Shown in pieces: positions 32,244-45,298 of a stretch of DNA of 64,000 nucleotides. Source of the DNA: Neofusicoccum parvum. Lineage: Eukaryota; Ascomycota; Dothideomycetes; Botryosphaeriales; Botryosphaeriaceae. Position 1 is the first letter of the stretch; the number at the start of each line of letters is the position of its first letter. The notes below the pieces were generated by a model. That model worked only from the letters and a program-made list of their open reading frames with translations. It did not search any database and was not told where the DNA came from. The position numbers were made by a program, and so were the translations under genes. The stretch spans positions 2,356,001 through 2,420,000 of the forward strand of contig CP087208.1 of assembly GCA_020912385.1 (NCBI GenBank), read 5' to 3'.

Positions 32244-34357
32244 ATGGGCTTAAGGATCAAGAAACCGAAGCTCTACGTCGAGCAGGCGAAGTCGCAGTTC
32301 GCGGAGGGTAGCGACAGGTGGTAGGTCTTCTTGTCTCGGGGATCCAGACATGAAACCGGGAAGCGCTCGCTAGCTAACCGCTTCGCTTGCGCCTTGCACA
32401 TACAGGACGAATGTTGATCTGGATCCAGTGCCCGTAAGTTATTGAATTCTACAGCCACAGAGTGCCTCCCTTGCTGATTGTCTATAAGCGCCACGCCCGC
32501 AAATGGGGCGTCACCTCCTTCATTGCATACTGGATCTCCGATGCGTTCAAGTAAGCATACATTTGAAATTTGAAATTTGAAACAAAAGAAAAAGCGGCAA
32601 ACGCCCGGAACCGCGATACTAAGACCGTTCTCCGTCAATCACAGTGCGGCAACATGGGAATTCGCATCCTCGGTCATTGCTGTCGGCCTTACATGGTACG
32701 CACTCTCTCCCGTCCCGGCTCCGCAAATCGGCTGAGACAAGCATCGTAGGCGTGAATCGCTGGGCATCGTGGCTCTGGCATTCTTCATCATATCCTGGGT
32801 CATTGCGTTCAATGGCGCAACAGGCGTTATCCGTATGTCTTCCTTGACGAGTGGAATTGAAGACGCCGAAGTGCTTTGCTGACGGAGCAGCAGACCATGC
32901 TCCTTTCCCAGTCCTGGCAAGAGCAAGCTGGGGGTTCTGGGGGTCTTACATCGCCATCATTTCCCGAGTTATTCTGGCCATCTTCTGGTTCGCCATCCAG
33001 ACCATGAATGGAGCGAATACGGTTAGAGTGATGTAAGGACTTGTCCGTGGATACAGGAACTGCCCTGCGATGGACCGGGAAATCTTCCCTTCATCAAGGA
33101 CATTTTCTCGTGTACACCCCGCCCCTTTTCCTAGCAGTGCTAACAAGTTCCAGGATTGGTGCAATCTGGCCCTCTTTCCTCAACCTGCCCAACCACATCC
33201 CCGAAGACGAAGGGATCGAGACCAACACCATGATCTCATTTTTCATCTTCTGGCTCCTCCAAATCCCGTTTCTCTACATGCACCCCAACAACCTGCGCTG
33301 GCTCTTCATGGTCAAGTCCATCATCGTCCCCATAGCCTTCATAGCGATCCTCATCTGGGCCTTCGTCTCGACCAAGGGCATGGACATCTGGGCGCAAAAG
33401 GCCACCGTCCACGGCTCCGCCTACTCGTGGGCCTTCCTCGCGAACCTGACCTCCGTCATCGGCAACTACGCCACCCTCTCCGTCAACCAAGCCGACTTCT
33501 CCCGCTACTCGCGCGTGTCCGTCAAGTGGCAGCTGCTCTACGTGCCCATGCTCCCGGCCGTCTTCACCTTCATCTCCTTCATCGGCATCGCGGCCAGCAG
33601 CGCCGGCGCCGTCAAGTACGGCGAGTACCTCTGGGACCCGATGGCGCTCGTCGCCATGTGGCCGAACCGCGCGTGCCGCTTCTTCGCCGCCTTCGCCTTC
33701 GCGCTGGCCGCGCTCGGCGTCAACATCAGCGCCAACAGCCTGTCGGCCGCCAACGACCTCACCGCACTCTTCCCGCGCTTCGTCAACATCCGCCGCGGCC
33801 AGCTCGCCTGCGCCGTGCTCGCCTGGGCGCTGGTGCCGTGGAAGATCCTCGCGTCGGCGGGCTCGTTCCTCAACTTCATGAGCGCCTACGCCGTCTTCCT
33901 CGGCCCCATCGCCGCCATCATGCTGTTCGACTTCTGGGTCGTCCACCAGCGCAGGTACGACACGCGCGCCCTGTACGAACCCCACGGCATCTACCGCTAC
34001 ACCGCCGGCGTCAACTGGCGCGCCGTCGTCGCCTTCCTGGTCGGCGTGGCCCCGAACCTGCCCGGCTTCATCAACAGCATCAATTCCAACATCGAGGTCG
34101 GCGTCGGCGTGCACCCCTACCAGTTCGGGTGGCTGCTGGGCTTCGTGGGGACGAGCGTGGTGTATCTGGTGCTGGAGTACGTGTTTGTGCCCAAGGAGAC
34201 GATGATCGAGAAGGCGGTGCTGCCGGACGAGGTCTACGATGCGATGGGCCTGTATGAGGGGGCTGAGATTGACGGGGTGGCGGTTGGGGAGGGGAGCGGC
34301 GAGGATGTGGTGGTGGAGAAGAGGGGGTTGAAGAGTTGGGCGGATAGAATTTTGTAG
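32244..34357 (+). CDS. NCS1 nucleobase:cation symporter (uracil/allantoin permease type)
   Basis: Plasma-membrane uptake of a nucleobase, uridine or allantoin with protons. Seven exons: 32244-32320, 32406-32433 (28 nt), 32489-32550, 32645-32695, 32750-32832, 32894-33032 and 33154-34357, giving 547 residues with about 12 helices. Joining the small exons rebuilds family order: NVDLDPVP, then RKWGVTSFIAYWISDAFN, HHAPFPVLARASWGFWGS, FAIQTMNGANTVRVMIGAIW, and LPNHIPEDEGIETNTMISFF. The third exon was placed at ATAAG/CGC because the nearer CAG acceptor runs into a stop. Most of the transporter core, including GNYATLSVNQADFSRYS and the YKF-like region, lies in the last exon. Fur and Dal4 subfamilies are hard to separate by eye. 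Confidence 0.93.
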
Positions 34358-36589
34358 GCGCGCCGTGACGGTTGTGTGCCTAGCTCAATTCAAGATGTAT
34401 CCCTGTCTGTATCAGTGCTCTCTTGGGCTGAGTGTTGTGGACAAACCACTGTCTACTGAATGCTGGGACATGTGACGGCGTTACTTAAGAAGAAAAAACC
34501 TCTAGAGAAGAGATCGATAGTGTCGAATGTGGTTTGATGCTTTATTGAGCTTGTAAAATTAGTGAATATTAGAGTTGAACCGGCTTTCCTCCACTTCAAA
34601 TGGATGGTACTTGGCTTTGGTACGGAAAGGGTGCTTTGGGGGCGTAGCCTGTCTTATGTTAGGGGTAATAATTAATGCAGCGTTACTTCACTGATAGAGC
34701 AGTGTATAATAGATGTATGGTCGACTCCAAACTTTGTTAAGGTGAGCTGGTGTTGAGCGTTGCGGCTAGAATGGCTGGGAGATTGGTGGGATTAGTTGTC
34801 TCTGGAATCAAATGCACGTCCGAATAAGGTTGCTCGGCGCCTATGTAGTTACCCTGAAGAATGTGCACGTCCGTATCAGGAAGTTCGGACTTTGTAGCTG
34901 TACCGAGGTGTGCGAATGCAACCAATTCTGATGCCTTTTTGTTATATCGTCCTTCCTCTTCTTTCCACGACCAGTACAGTAGATATTTATCTTGTCCGAT
35001 CCACTTAAGATATATTCTCAATTTACACATAGCAATTGGCAAGGGAGTTCAAGGATTCGTCCTGGCAAAGCACCAGGCAGGACGTCCGATTCGTCTAACA
35101 CCGAGCACTTAACTCCGAGCAGTTCCTATGACGGAATTTCTATGTTTCGACGCGCTAAAAACTAGCTGGCGATGTTCCAAAACACCAATAAGACCATTCA
35201 AGCCCTTCTCCGAGGAGACCTCATACTTTTGAGGGCCATGGTCGTTATATATATGCTTCCTCAACCTATCGCCGAGCCAGTGACGTCATCTCGGCCATAT
35301 CCTACCTCCCTTAATCGCCTACTTTGGCCAAAGTCTCCTTCAGGCGCAAATTTTCCCATTTACCGCGGCTATTCAGAGCCCCCGCAGGCAACGCGTCTTC
35401 AGGCCAGTCACAATGCATGTGTTGAACGCGTCAGCATCTACACGCACCTATGCTCGGTTTTTCGGGCGACGGAGATAGAGTGTCCGATGTTATGCACACG
35501 AAATTCTCCACAAGTGCGAAGTGTTCTGTCCGTGTCCAGTGTGTGCCAGACGTGCCATTTCTCATGAATCAGAGTGTAGGAACGTCCACAGAGAGAACGG
35601 TTGTGGTGAGGCTGGAGTCTGAATGACTTGCTTCGTGAACGGAACGAGGTACGCTTCCCCGTTGTTATGCAGGGAGCTGGCGTAATCATACGTTTAAGGT
35701 GACTTCTAATTGGCTATGGATCAGCACTTTGTTCAAAGCGCAAGGGCTAATCGGCGAACAAACCTGCCTGTACGCGGGTCTTTCACCATTTCGTGTTCGC
35801 ATGTAGGCAAAACTGCCGACCCCGCAGAATTCTAGACTGCAGTCTTTGAATACGCTCACCGCTGCCGTGCGAAGAGCCTCCGATCGACCGTCCGATGAAC
35901 CGTGAGATAGAGTTCGTACACCCTACCATGTGGGACGCCCTACATACGTAAGAAAGGATAGTCAGTAGGGTGTCCAAGACAAGATCCACAATATGTACGG
36001 TGAAACACGTTGGATTTCATTGGCCCCAGCCACAAAAGTGACAAGCTCCACCATCTACCTCAGCCATAGAGCTTGCGTGATGAGGATACCCGAAGAAGGC
36101 AAGCGGTGTGGACACGCGCAACGCCTGTGGGGAAGAGGCGTGGTTTGTAAGGTTCGGGGTACAGGCGCGCGCGGACTCCGAGCCAATCGTTGCTGCTAGA
36201 TTTCGAAACCCCCGGGCCAGTATTGGGCTTGCCTTGGCTGGACGACTATCACCTCCTGTTCCTGGAGTGCCGGCACACATTGCTTGCGTACTCTCAAGCA
36301 CTGCGCAGTCTTGGCAATGTGAGTCTGGTGTGGATGGACCAACATCGGGTGTCTTGGCGCGAGAGAGCTTGCGTACACCGTCGTTGATTCGAAACGAAAC
36401 GATGCAGAAGGCGCAGTGCATCTTTGCAACGTGTATGGTAGGCAGAGGACTATAAAGAGCTCTGGACGGGGGCGCGTTGTCGAGAACCCCACAGCCTCAG
36501 CACTGCACATCATCGACAGATTCCGTTCGTTCCAGAATCTCCTCTTTTTTGTTTCAATCGCTCTGAAATTTTACCCAAAGACTTACATC
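34358..36589. other. AT-richer intergenic stretch
   Basis: 2.2 kb without a convincing gene. The region from about 34,380 to 36,000 is clearly more AT-rich than the flanks. A 101-codon minus-strand frame (35042-34737) starts MPIAMCKLRIYLKWIGQDKY and shows no recognised domain. The stretch could hold an old RIP-degraded repeat or relict gene; I see no terminal repeats. Confidence 0.45.
36451..36457 (+). promoter_or_regulatory. TATA-like box of the intradiol dioxygenase gene
   Basis: TATAAAG lies about 140 bases before the start codon at 36590, followed by a pyrimidine-rich CT stretch near 36538-36548, a usual arrangement for well-expressed fungal genes. Confidence 0.45.
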
Positions 36590-37899
36590 ATGGTCCAACT
36601 CCGCAACACCCTGGCCGTCGTGGCGGCTTTCTTTGCTGCCAACCCCACGTTGGCGCACCCAGGGCATAGCCTCGACCATGAGATTGCTGCGCGTTCTGCG
36701 TACCTCAAACATGCTCCGCGTGATCTCTCTCACTGCGCAGAGAAGCTCAAGGCTCGTGGCCATGAGAGGCGTGCCATCGAAAGACGCACTGCAAAGGTGC
36801 AGGAGTTGAGGGCGGAGGTAGTGGCGAAGAAGAGTGAGTCCGGGTTTGGCTCCGTCCTCCAGGATACCGAGTGCTGACTGAGGTGTTTCAAAAGAGGCCA
36901 AACGTGCCGTCGCCGCTTCTACGGCCGCGAGCACTCCCATAGCCACTCCTAGCGGTGGCGGTGGAGCCCCTGGGGACGACGCGACCCTTAGCGACTGGGG
37001 CGCGCAGGTTGCCAACACCAGCCACCTGTCCAACCTCACTGTGACCCCTGACATGCCCGGGGTTGAAGACTTGATCTTCGAGAACTCCTCTTGCGTCCTC
37101 AGCCCGGAGGGTGAAATCGGGCCGTTCTGTAAGTCTCCGTCCTTGAAGACATTGTGGCGGAGAACTGACTTTGCGTGACAAGACGTGCTCGGCGAATTGA
37201 TCCGCGAGGACATTGTTGATGGCGAGCCTGGTGTCCCGGTCACCATCGACGGCCAGTTCATCGACATCAACACTTGCGAGCCCATCCCAGAGCTGTACTG
37301 GGACCTGTGGCAGTAAGCCTCCCATCTCTCTGCTCGGCACCGATCTCAAGCAACTAACCATTCCCCTCGCCTACAGCTGCAACTCCACTGGCGTCTACGC
37401 TGGCGTCATTGGCGATGGCAACGGCAACGCCGACGACACCTCCAACCTGAACAGGACCTTTTTCCGCGGCATCGCGAAGACCGATGACGACGGCGTTGCG
37501 ACCTTCAAGTCCGCCTTCCCCGGCCACTACTCCGGACGTGCCACCCACATCCACGTCGTCACGCATGCCGGCGCTACGCAGCTGGCCAACGGTACGCTCA
37601 CCGGTGGCAATGTCACGCACATCGGACAGCTGTTCTTCGATCAGGACCTGATCGAGGATATCAACACGAACGTCGCCCCCTACAACACGAACACGATTGA
37701 GATCGTAGACAATGCAGATGACCGTGTGTTCGCGACGGAGACAGAGAATGAGAGCGACCCGGTGTTCAACTACGTGAAGTTGAGCGACGATGTCGAGGAC
37801 GGCCTGTTCGCGTGGCTTGCCATCGGCGTGGATCTGAGCGCCAGCTATGAGGCGAGCTATGCTGCCGTCTATGGTGAGAACGGCGGCACGGAGGCTTAA
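36590..37899 (+). CDS. Secreted intradiol ring-cleavage dioxygenase
   Basis: Opens catechol-type rings between the hydroxyls using Fe(III); extracellular fungal members act on lignin-derived or plant phenols. Four exons, 36590-36833, 36895-37128, 37183-37312 and 37377-37899, encode 376 residues. The first 22 residues (MVQLRNTLAVVAAFFAANPT and on) form a signal peptide ending TLA before HPGH. A His/Arg-rich, poorly ordered region and a Thr/Gly linker follow. The core shows EIGPFYVLGELIRED (about residues 155-169), CNSTGVYAG (Tyr210) and FPGHYSGRATHIHVV (Tyr254, His260, His262). These would be the two Tyr and two His iron ligands. Several N-x-T sites fit a secreted glycoprotein. Introns are 54-64 nt. 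A TATA box lies upstream. Confidence 0.93.
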
Positions 37900-38988
37900 G
37901 TGGCGACCTCTTGCGATGTGTGCGTGCATGTGTGCTAGTGGGATAGCCGCTTCTGCGCTTGGCCTTGTGGGACACCTGGGAGGAATTTCGCTCGTCGGCT
38001 CTCTCTAGCAATTCAAGTCGTATTTCAAACTGTGGCCAGTATTGTGCCAGTGCATTTGCCATCTGTGACTTATTGCTAAAAAAAAAAAAATATTCACGGG
38101 AGGTTGAGGAAGCATCGGCTAGCCCGGAGCAGGGAAATTTCTCAACAGAACCCGTTTATTCTGGGAATATAGCCGGCTAGCTAGAGTCGACGCTCTTGCG
38201 GGTGCAGTGGTTGTTTCAGCCAACGATAGTGAATGACGCGGTGCCAATGTGGTGCATATAAAGCCTTCTGGTGGAGGATATGGTAACACTGGATCGCTTG
38301 GAATGCCGTGCAGGTTTATAGGTTGACAGGTGTTGCGGTGGAGCAAAAGGACGGAGCACGTCCAATCACTCCACTCGCTCTAGTGCTTTTTGCTCCTCTG
38401 AAAGGTGCGTGATTCGAGTCGCGCGGGGCCCAGTCGTTTTGTTGGGCTTCCGTCTGTCGACTAGTTACCACGGTCTTCCGGCGCGTGCCTCGTCCATCGC
38501 AAATGACAAGGCTGTCTGTGTGCTGATGCCGCCACCAAGCGCCCTTTTATACATTTCCGGGCGGGCCACCGCAAATGACGCCCTCGCCGTGAGCCTGTCT
38601 TGCCATGTTGGAGAAAGAACGCCACTGTTGTCGCTTGAAGCGAGTGAATGCGGCTGCAAGATCAATGGTGCAGGGCCAGGCGCTCGCTTGACCAGCCGAC
38701 CTCGCGTTGGACATGTCAGATCCCTCAGCGCGCATTAGCGGTGGCGCGAGAGCTGCTGTTGACGTCCCGAAGGAAGGTTCAAGTGAGGATTGCGAGGACG
38801 AGTGAGGCTGGCCGAGGTGAGGTCTGGACGAGGTCGGGGTGGTCCGTGGGCGCCAGGCGCTGGGCCGGGATCGGCAGCCGCGGCCAGGGTCGGGCAAATC
38901 ATGGCCGGAGCCTCAATGGCCGTCGCCGGCACAAGCTCCACAGCTCCAGCGACTCCTGCCCGGCGCACCCGCACCCCTCGCTGCAACC
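37900..38988. other. Intergenic with A13 run
   Basis: Upstream region of CFIm25. It contains an A13 tract at 38078-38090 and short unsupported frames. A TTCGAGTC element near 38410 recalls a tRNA T-loop, but no matching acceptor stem exists. Confidence 0.5.
38078..38090. repeat. A13 homopolymer tract
   Basis: A run of 13 adenines about 180 bases after the dioxygenase stop codon. Confidence 0.8.
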
Positions 38989-39976
<988 letters not shown>

Positions 39977-41466
39977 GGGAATGGACGAATTGGCTAGGTG
40001 CATGGGATGGACTACGGACGGCGTCCTTTTTGCTTTGGCTGACTGGGCTTGGACGGTGTCTGCTGCGTTCAAAGCGGGCGTTCGGGTGTTGTTGGACGGC
40101 TGGACGGGTAGCATGAGGCTGGGACATGTATCAAAAAAAGACGTGCAACAGGGATCAATATACGTGGCTTCTATCTGGGTAGGAGATGTGTGACTGGCCT
40201 CGGTGGCATTCCGCTTGCATGCCTGTGATGTATGTGTTCTCACACCACCACCAGGCATCTAATTACGGCTCAAGACGGAGGAGAGACAACTGTGGAAACA
40301 ACATAGATGTCCAGGCGCCAAGGTACGTTTGTCTCCCCGCTCCTGACCTACTTTGCTACTTCCCAGCTTCTAATGTAGCAAATCTGCAGGAATCGAACTA
40401 GCAGCAGGCAATTTTGGACATCTCAAACTATCTAGGACGGGGCCATCGATGCTAGCTTTTCTCGTGTCCATGGGGTCGAGCCGTCGTCTTGCTGGTTGGA
40501 AACAAACACCATGTTTCCCGGACCAAGCTATGAAGTTGCCCGCCATTTCAGCGGTGCCCTTTCTCTAGCAACACAACAAAAGACCAGCCAACCCGGCAGC
40601 TCGAAAGCGCATGCATGGCATGACGATCAAACCCGCAACATCCAGGAAAATACCGGCTGGAACCGCGCGGAGAGGTTGGTAGAATCAAAGCAGCAACGCC
40701 ATGGAGCTGGGTCTTGGGTGGGCGTCGGTAATTCACGCGCGCCCTGATGCTCGGCAGTCCCGACGTCTTGGGAGTGCTGCTGATTCAGACATGAATCGTG
40801 TGGAGGCAGGGCATCGCGATCCCATCACAGCCACCTTCCTCAAACAACACAGAGGCGAAGATCGTGCAGAGCCAGCATCCGTGCGCGGGCAGCGAACACA
40901 CACGAGGGCTGAAGAAGATCCTTCGGCTTCTCGTGTATAGCGAGATTTAGGGTTGCCGGCGATCCTCCTGCTCGGCAAATGACTACCGATTATTCGTGTT
41001 GACAAGGTCCTTCTCTTTCTGATCTCCCCTCGACGCGCCGGAGCCGGATCTTCGTACCAGGTGTCGTTCGCAAGTCAGAACCTGGCGAATGGCGATTCGA
41101 AGCGCCGTTTTACCGCCCGTCTAGCTGGCTCCGCTTCCCTACTTTTCTTTAAACTTTATCCTCAGGAGTACCTGGCTTCGTCATCCGCGTGGTGTTTTGC
41201 CGACGAGCAAGGCGGCTCGCGCGTTTCTTGGGTTCCGCCATACCCGGTGCATGGATTCTGATCGACTCGAGCAGTCTCTCCGCGGGACTTCCAAGACGAC
41301 TGGTCGCATTAGCCTTCATTTCACTGGAGACATCGGCAAGTAGCAGCGACAGCCGACGGGGAATGTAACTGCCGAGCCACTTGCGGTACTCGGTTTGGAC
41401 CCAAAGAGGCAGCGAAGGAAACCTTACGCCTGGCACATGCATCCTGCTGGCCAGCATCCGGCCTTG

Positions 41467-41493
41467 GGCCTTCTCGGCCTTCTCGGCCTTTTC
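41467..41493. repeat. Three copies of a 9-base unit GGCCTTCTC
   Basis: Three tandem copies, the last with one change (GGCCTTTTC). Noncoding context. Confidence 0.7.
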
Positions 41494-42546
41494 GACCGCC
41501 CTTCCACGCCCCACACAACAGCCAACACCCTAAACCGCAACTCAGGGAACCGACGACATGCCGCTGCCTAGCGGGTGCTCCAGGTGCTCGACCCTACGTC
41601 GGCGCCTTGGCATTGAGGACCAGGTAGCTCGCAATTACCTCTATCGTGTCGTGCGTCATGTCGTGTTGGTCACCGCGCGCAGCAGCTCAGCAATCATCAA
41701 CCAGCGCACAGCATCCACCAAAAGGAGAGGGCTAAGCAGGGAGAGCGCCAGGCGATGCTCAGCCCAGCCGCCGGCTCCAAGCACAAGCCAGGGAACCCCC
41801 ACCAAGAAAGCACCCGCCAACCGTCCACCACCGCTCCCAGCGTCCCGCCCCGGCCAGCCAGCCAGTCGCCCGCCCGCCTGCCGAGACATTCTGCAACGCA
41901 AGGGTGGGCTCGAAAGGGGTCCCAGCGCGTGTACGGCCGCCAAAAGTACGTACCGCTGGCCCGAGATTCCCGTTCGCGCCCAAAGTGTCCAGAGTGCTCT
42001 ATCTGCAGCGGCCGTGGCCGGCGCGGGTAAACACTTACACGGCCAAGCCAGACGAGAGCGCTGGCGCGCGAAGTCGCAACGGGATGCGGGAGCACGAGGA
42101 TACGAGAGCACGTAGAGTGCGCGAGAGTGGTAGGAGGATCCACCCCCACACTCCACACCCGAACGCCACGTAACTACCGGATCCGGCCGGCACTTCTCTC
42201 AGCCATCCGTAGCCGCCGCGACGCTGCGTTTGGGCGGCCCTCCCCACAGCCCCAGGCGTATGTCCACAGCATACGCGTGCTGGCCCGGCCTGTCGGACAG
42301 TCCGCCAGCCCCGCCCGATCCGGCAACCCGCCCGCCCAAACTCAAAATGCGCTGTGGCTATTCCTCGGGCGCGCCCGCGGCGAGAGTCATGATCGTGGTC
42401 CAGCCGGCAGTCGGAAAACAGCGGGGCGAAGGCGGATAAGCAAGGCCCCAGATGCAAGGCTGGCCGGGCACCCCGCTGGGCCATTCGTCAACCTAAGCTC
42501 TCCCGAAAGCTTGCACCCACCGGCTCCAACCACTCGCCGCGACCCT

Positions 42547-42570
42547 TGCTGCTGCTGCTGCTGCTGCTGC
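42547..42570. repeat. TGC trinucleotide microsatellite, 8 units
   Basis: Perfect (TGC)8 followed directly by CGCCGCC. Noncoding context, likely length-variable between strains. Confidence 0.85.
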
Positions 42571-44159
42571 CGCCGCCATGCAAGAGAAGGTTAATTTCAA
42601 TGCCCGCGCTCACCCTTTTTTTCTGCTTCGCTTCTTCTTGGCTTTCTTGCTTGTTCGTCTTTTGCTTTTTTGAGTTCCGAGAGCGCGGAGCTGAGGGACG
42701 AGGAAGGTTATTGGTTTGGCTTTGGAGCAAAGAAGACAGGGAGAGGGGTGCGGCCAAACCGGACATCTTCCACCTACTTCGCCGTCTCTCTCGGCGCCAT
42801 GCACGCGAAGGCAGCGGTTGTCCTTGCGCTGCAGCACGCGCAACAAAGAAGCTCTGCTGACGGGTACGTGGTGTCATAGCCTGCCGCGACCTCCATCCGT
42901 TCAGTTGTTCCCGGGAGATGCGCGTGGCAGAGGTGGAGGAGGAGCGGCGCCGAGGGCGGGGGCGTGTGTTGTAGGTCAGAGTGGCGTAATAGTAGGGGAG
43001 CAGTAAGGGAGAGGGTGATGCACGCAGGGCAGCTTGACCTACATCATCCAACAGCTCCAGCCAACCAGATCCGCCATCTGCCGGCTCGGTACTGGCTCCG
43101 ACATGTACCTGCGTAGCAGCACGTGGAGCCATGCCACGTCTGCTCGTGCACTGCCCACCGGCCACTGGTCGATGTCATGTCTCAGTCGCAGACGACGGCC
43201 GTCGTCTCCGTCACAGCAGCCGCCCTTCTACAAACACGCTTCGCCGGACTTCCACCACCAACGCACCAGTAGCAGCACGATCCCGGCCGAAAGGAGCCGG
43301 CGCGGTGCCCGCTCAAGCCTCTCATCCCTCGGGCGCGCCTGCTGGCGGCATGGTCACCCAGGCACGCGAGGCAACCCAGATCCCGCAACCGACACGACCT
43401 GCCGCGTCCATCGTCGGCAGCTCAGAACACCCCAAAATGCCAACCGCACTACTGATCCGCCGCGGCCACCTCGCCAAACACCACTCCGAGGTTCCGCGAT
43501 TGGCATCCGTTGCAAGCAGCAAGATCATCCGGGACGCTGGTGCCGATCAATCATACCACTTCCTCGCCATTTCGCCATCGTCATATGCGGCCGAACCGCA
43601 AGACACCGGCTCACCCTTCGTTTTCCCCTTGCCCCCAAGCCTCCCTGTTTCGGCTGCATTGGTTCCGAAGTGCTTGTGTGTGCGTGCACAAAACTACGCA
43701 CCGTTGCTTGGTGCCTAACACCTCGCCAGTGTGCAAGCTCGACCCGTTCCGATAGAGTTGGCCGCCCGTTTCGGCGGCCCAAATCGGAAAGCCTGTGTAG
43801 CGTTGGCCATCAAGCAAAGATGTCCCCCATTCTTGACTCGCATCGGGCCCAAAGCGTTCCCTTGTCTCTCTCTATAGACCGGTGGGATGGCGGTGGCGTG
43901 CCCGAGACGAGGGACCTGCGAAAAATGACTATCGCGGCGGACGAGCAGTAGGCACAACGACGCATGACCCCCTCCCGATGCGGTATTTAGTCTTCTCCCG
44001 CACGAGCAGTCCTCGAGCTCGTGGCGCGGCGGCGATAAGTAAGATAGCAACGGTGCGTGCGTTGGCGAACACGTCGTCGGACGTCTGCCCTCTCGTTGCT
44101 TTTTCCCGATGCACGCAACGGCGTCGCGCACCAGCAGCAGGCGCCTCAGCCGGCGAGCC

Positions 44160-44180
44160 AAAAAAAAAAAAAAAAAAAAA
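44160..44180. repeat. A21 homopolymer tract
   Basis: An uninterrupted run of 21 adenines in otherwise GC-rich sequence. It may be a mononucleotide microsatellite or a trace of a retroposed poly(A) tail; no flanking duplication was found by eye. Confidence 0.8.
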
Positions 44181-45298
44181 GACGGCGTCTCCGGGCAGAC
44201 AGGCTCGCGCGAAGGCATCACGAGCGTGTTCGCGGCGCTCGGAGTAGCGTTGCAGCCAAAACCCCTCTCGCGCTCAAGCCCTATCCGGACAACAAGCCCT
44301 ACGGCCCGCAGGGTTCGAGTGCATCTCGAGCCACCCACCCCCCTCGGCCGTTCTCGCGGTGAGCCTCAAAAAGCAAAAAGAGCACGCGGTTGTGGCGTGT
44401 TTTTGGCCTTTGCTGCAGCCCACCAGCGACAGTTTAAGATTCCAACTCTTTTTCGCTTAAGCAAGCCGCCGCCCGGCACTCCTCGCCCCTCCAAGAGCCA
44501 CGACAGAGTTTGAACTCTCTCTCTCTTCGATAAGGGAGGTTCCAGTCGGCGCCCGGACATAGCAACGCGCCCGTTAACTCCTTTGGCGGAGTCCTGGCGG
44601 GCGGGAAAACAGACGTCGAGTCAGCGGGAGACGTTTTGGCCGGCCGGACCACCTGCGGCCCTGGAAGATCTAGATTCCTGAGGCGCGTTTCTGACCTTCT
44701 CGTGATTGCGCTTGTTGCACCTTATCGTGATGTGAGGGGTAGAGCCACCGTCTTGACGCTGCTTGAATGCAGGAGCGCTGGCTCGACAACGGCAGAGCAA
44801 ACCCAGTTTGACAGCGCTTGTTTGCAACAGTTCCCTCCTATTGTATGAATTAACGGTGTATTCGTAGTGGAATAGAACACGTCTGAGATCAACGCACTAG
44901 TCCCTGAGGGGACCAGTGACGCACAAACACCTGTAAACTGAAGACCGTCCATACACTTTTTCGTTGACATGTAGATTAGACCCCAAGCACCCTGGTACCC
45001 AGCCCAACACATTAATTTACAGGACAAGGAAACAATGGGAGCTTTCGGCTTTTCAACGCCGGAGAGACGATTGCAGGAAACAAAGGGAAAGAAAGACCGC
45101 GTAGCCCTGCAAGCCAAGGAAATACCGTGGAGAATCGTCGTATCCGGAGAGTCCCGATCCCTAATAATAAACCCAATCCGTATACCGACCCATACTGTAC
45201 CCATGTATTTATCTTTTGCTCCGTATATTCAAAGAGAAACAATTAGAAAGAATGTAGAGTGGCGCACGCAACCAGTACGCGCTTTCGGTGCCTGCCAC

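Larger units (their letters stand above)
39977..45298. other. 5.3-kb gene-poor stretch
   Basis: No convincing gene. Contents are an imperfect GGCCTTCTC triplicate at 41467-41493, TGC x8 at 42547-42570, an A21 tract at 44160-44180, and many Arg/Pro/Ser-rich frames up to about 300 codons on both strands, which are composition artefacts. It lies downstream of CFIm25 (+) and downstream of the Zn2Cys6 gene (-), so it is a convergent spacer, unusually long for this window. A noncoding RNA or an unrecognised spliced gene is possible. Confidence 0.45.

Noticed and set aside
33070..34257. Long alternative frames on both strands over the NCS1 permease
   Set aside because: Composition artefacts of the C-ending coding exon (His/Arg/Pro-rich or Glu/Gly-rich).
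38380..38430. tRNA-like TTCGAGTC element
   Set aside because: The loop is one base too long for the best stem and no acceptor stem or A-box partner is found upstream.
43034..43951. A 305-codon plus-strand frame in the gene-poor region
   Set aside because: Arg/Ser/Pro/Cys-rich with no domain and no splice logic; similar frames exist in several registers there.
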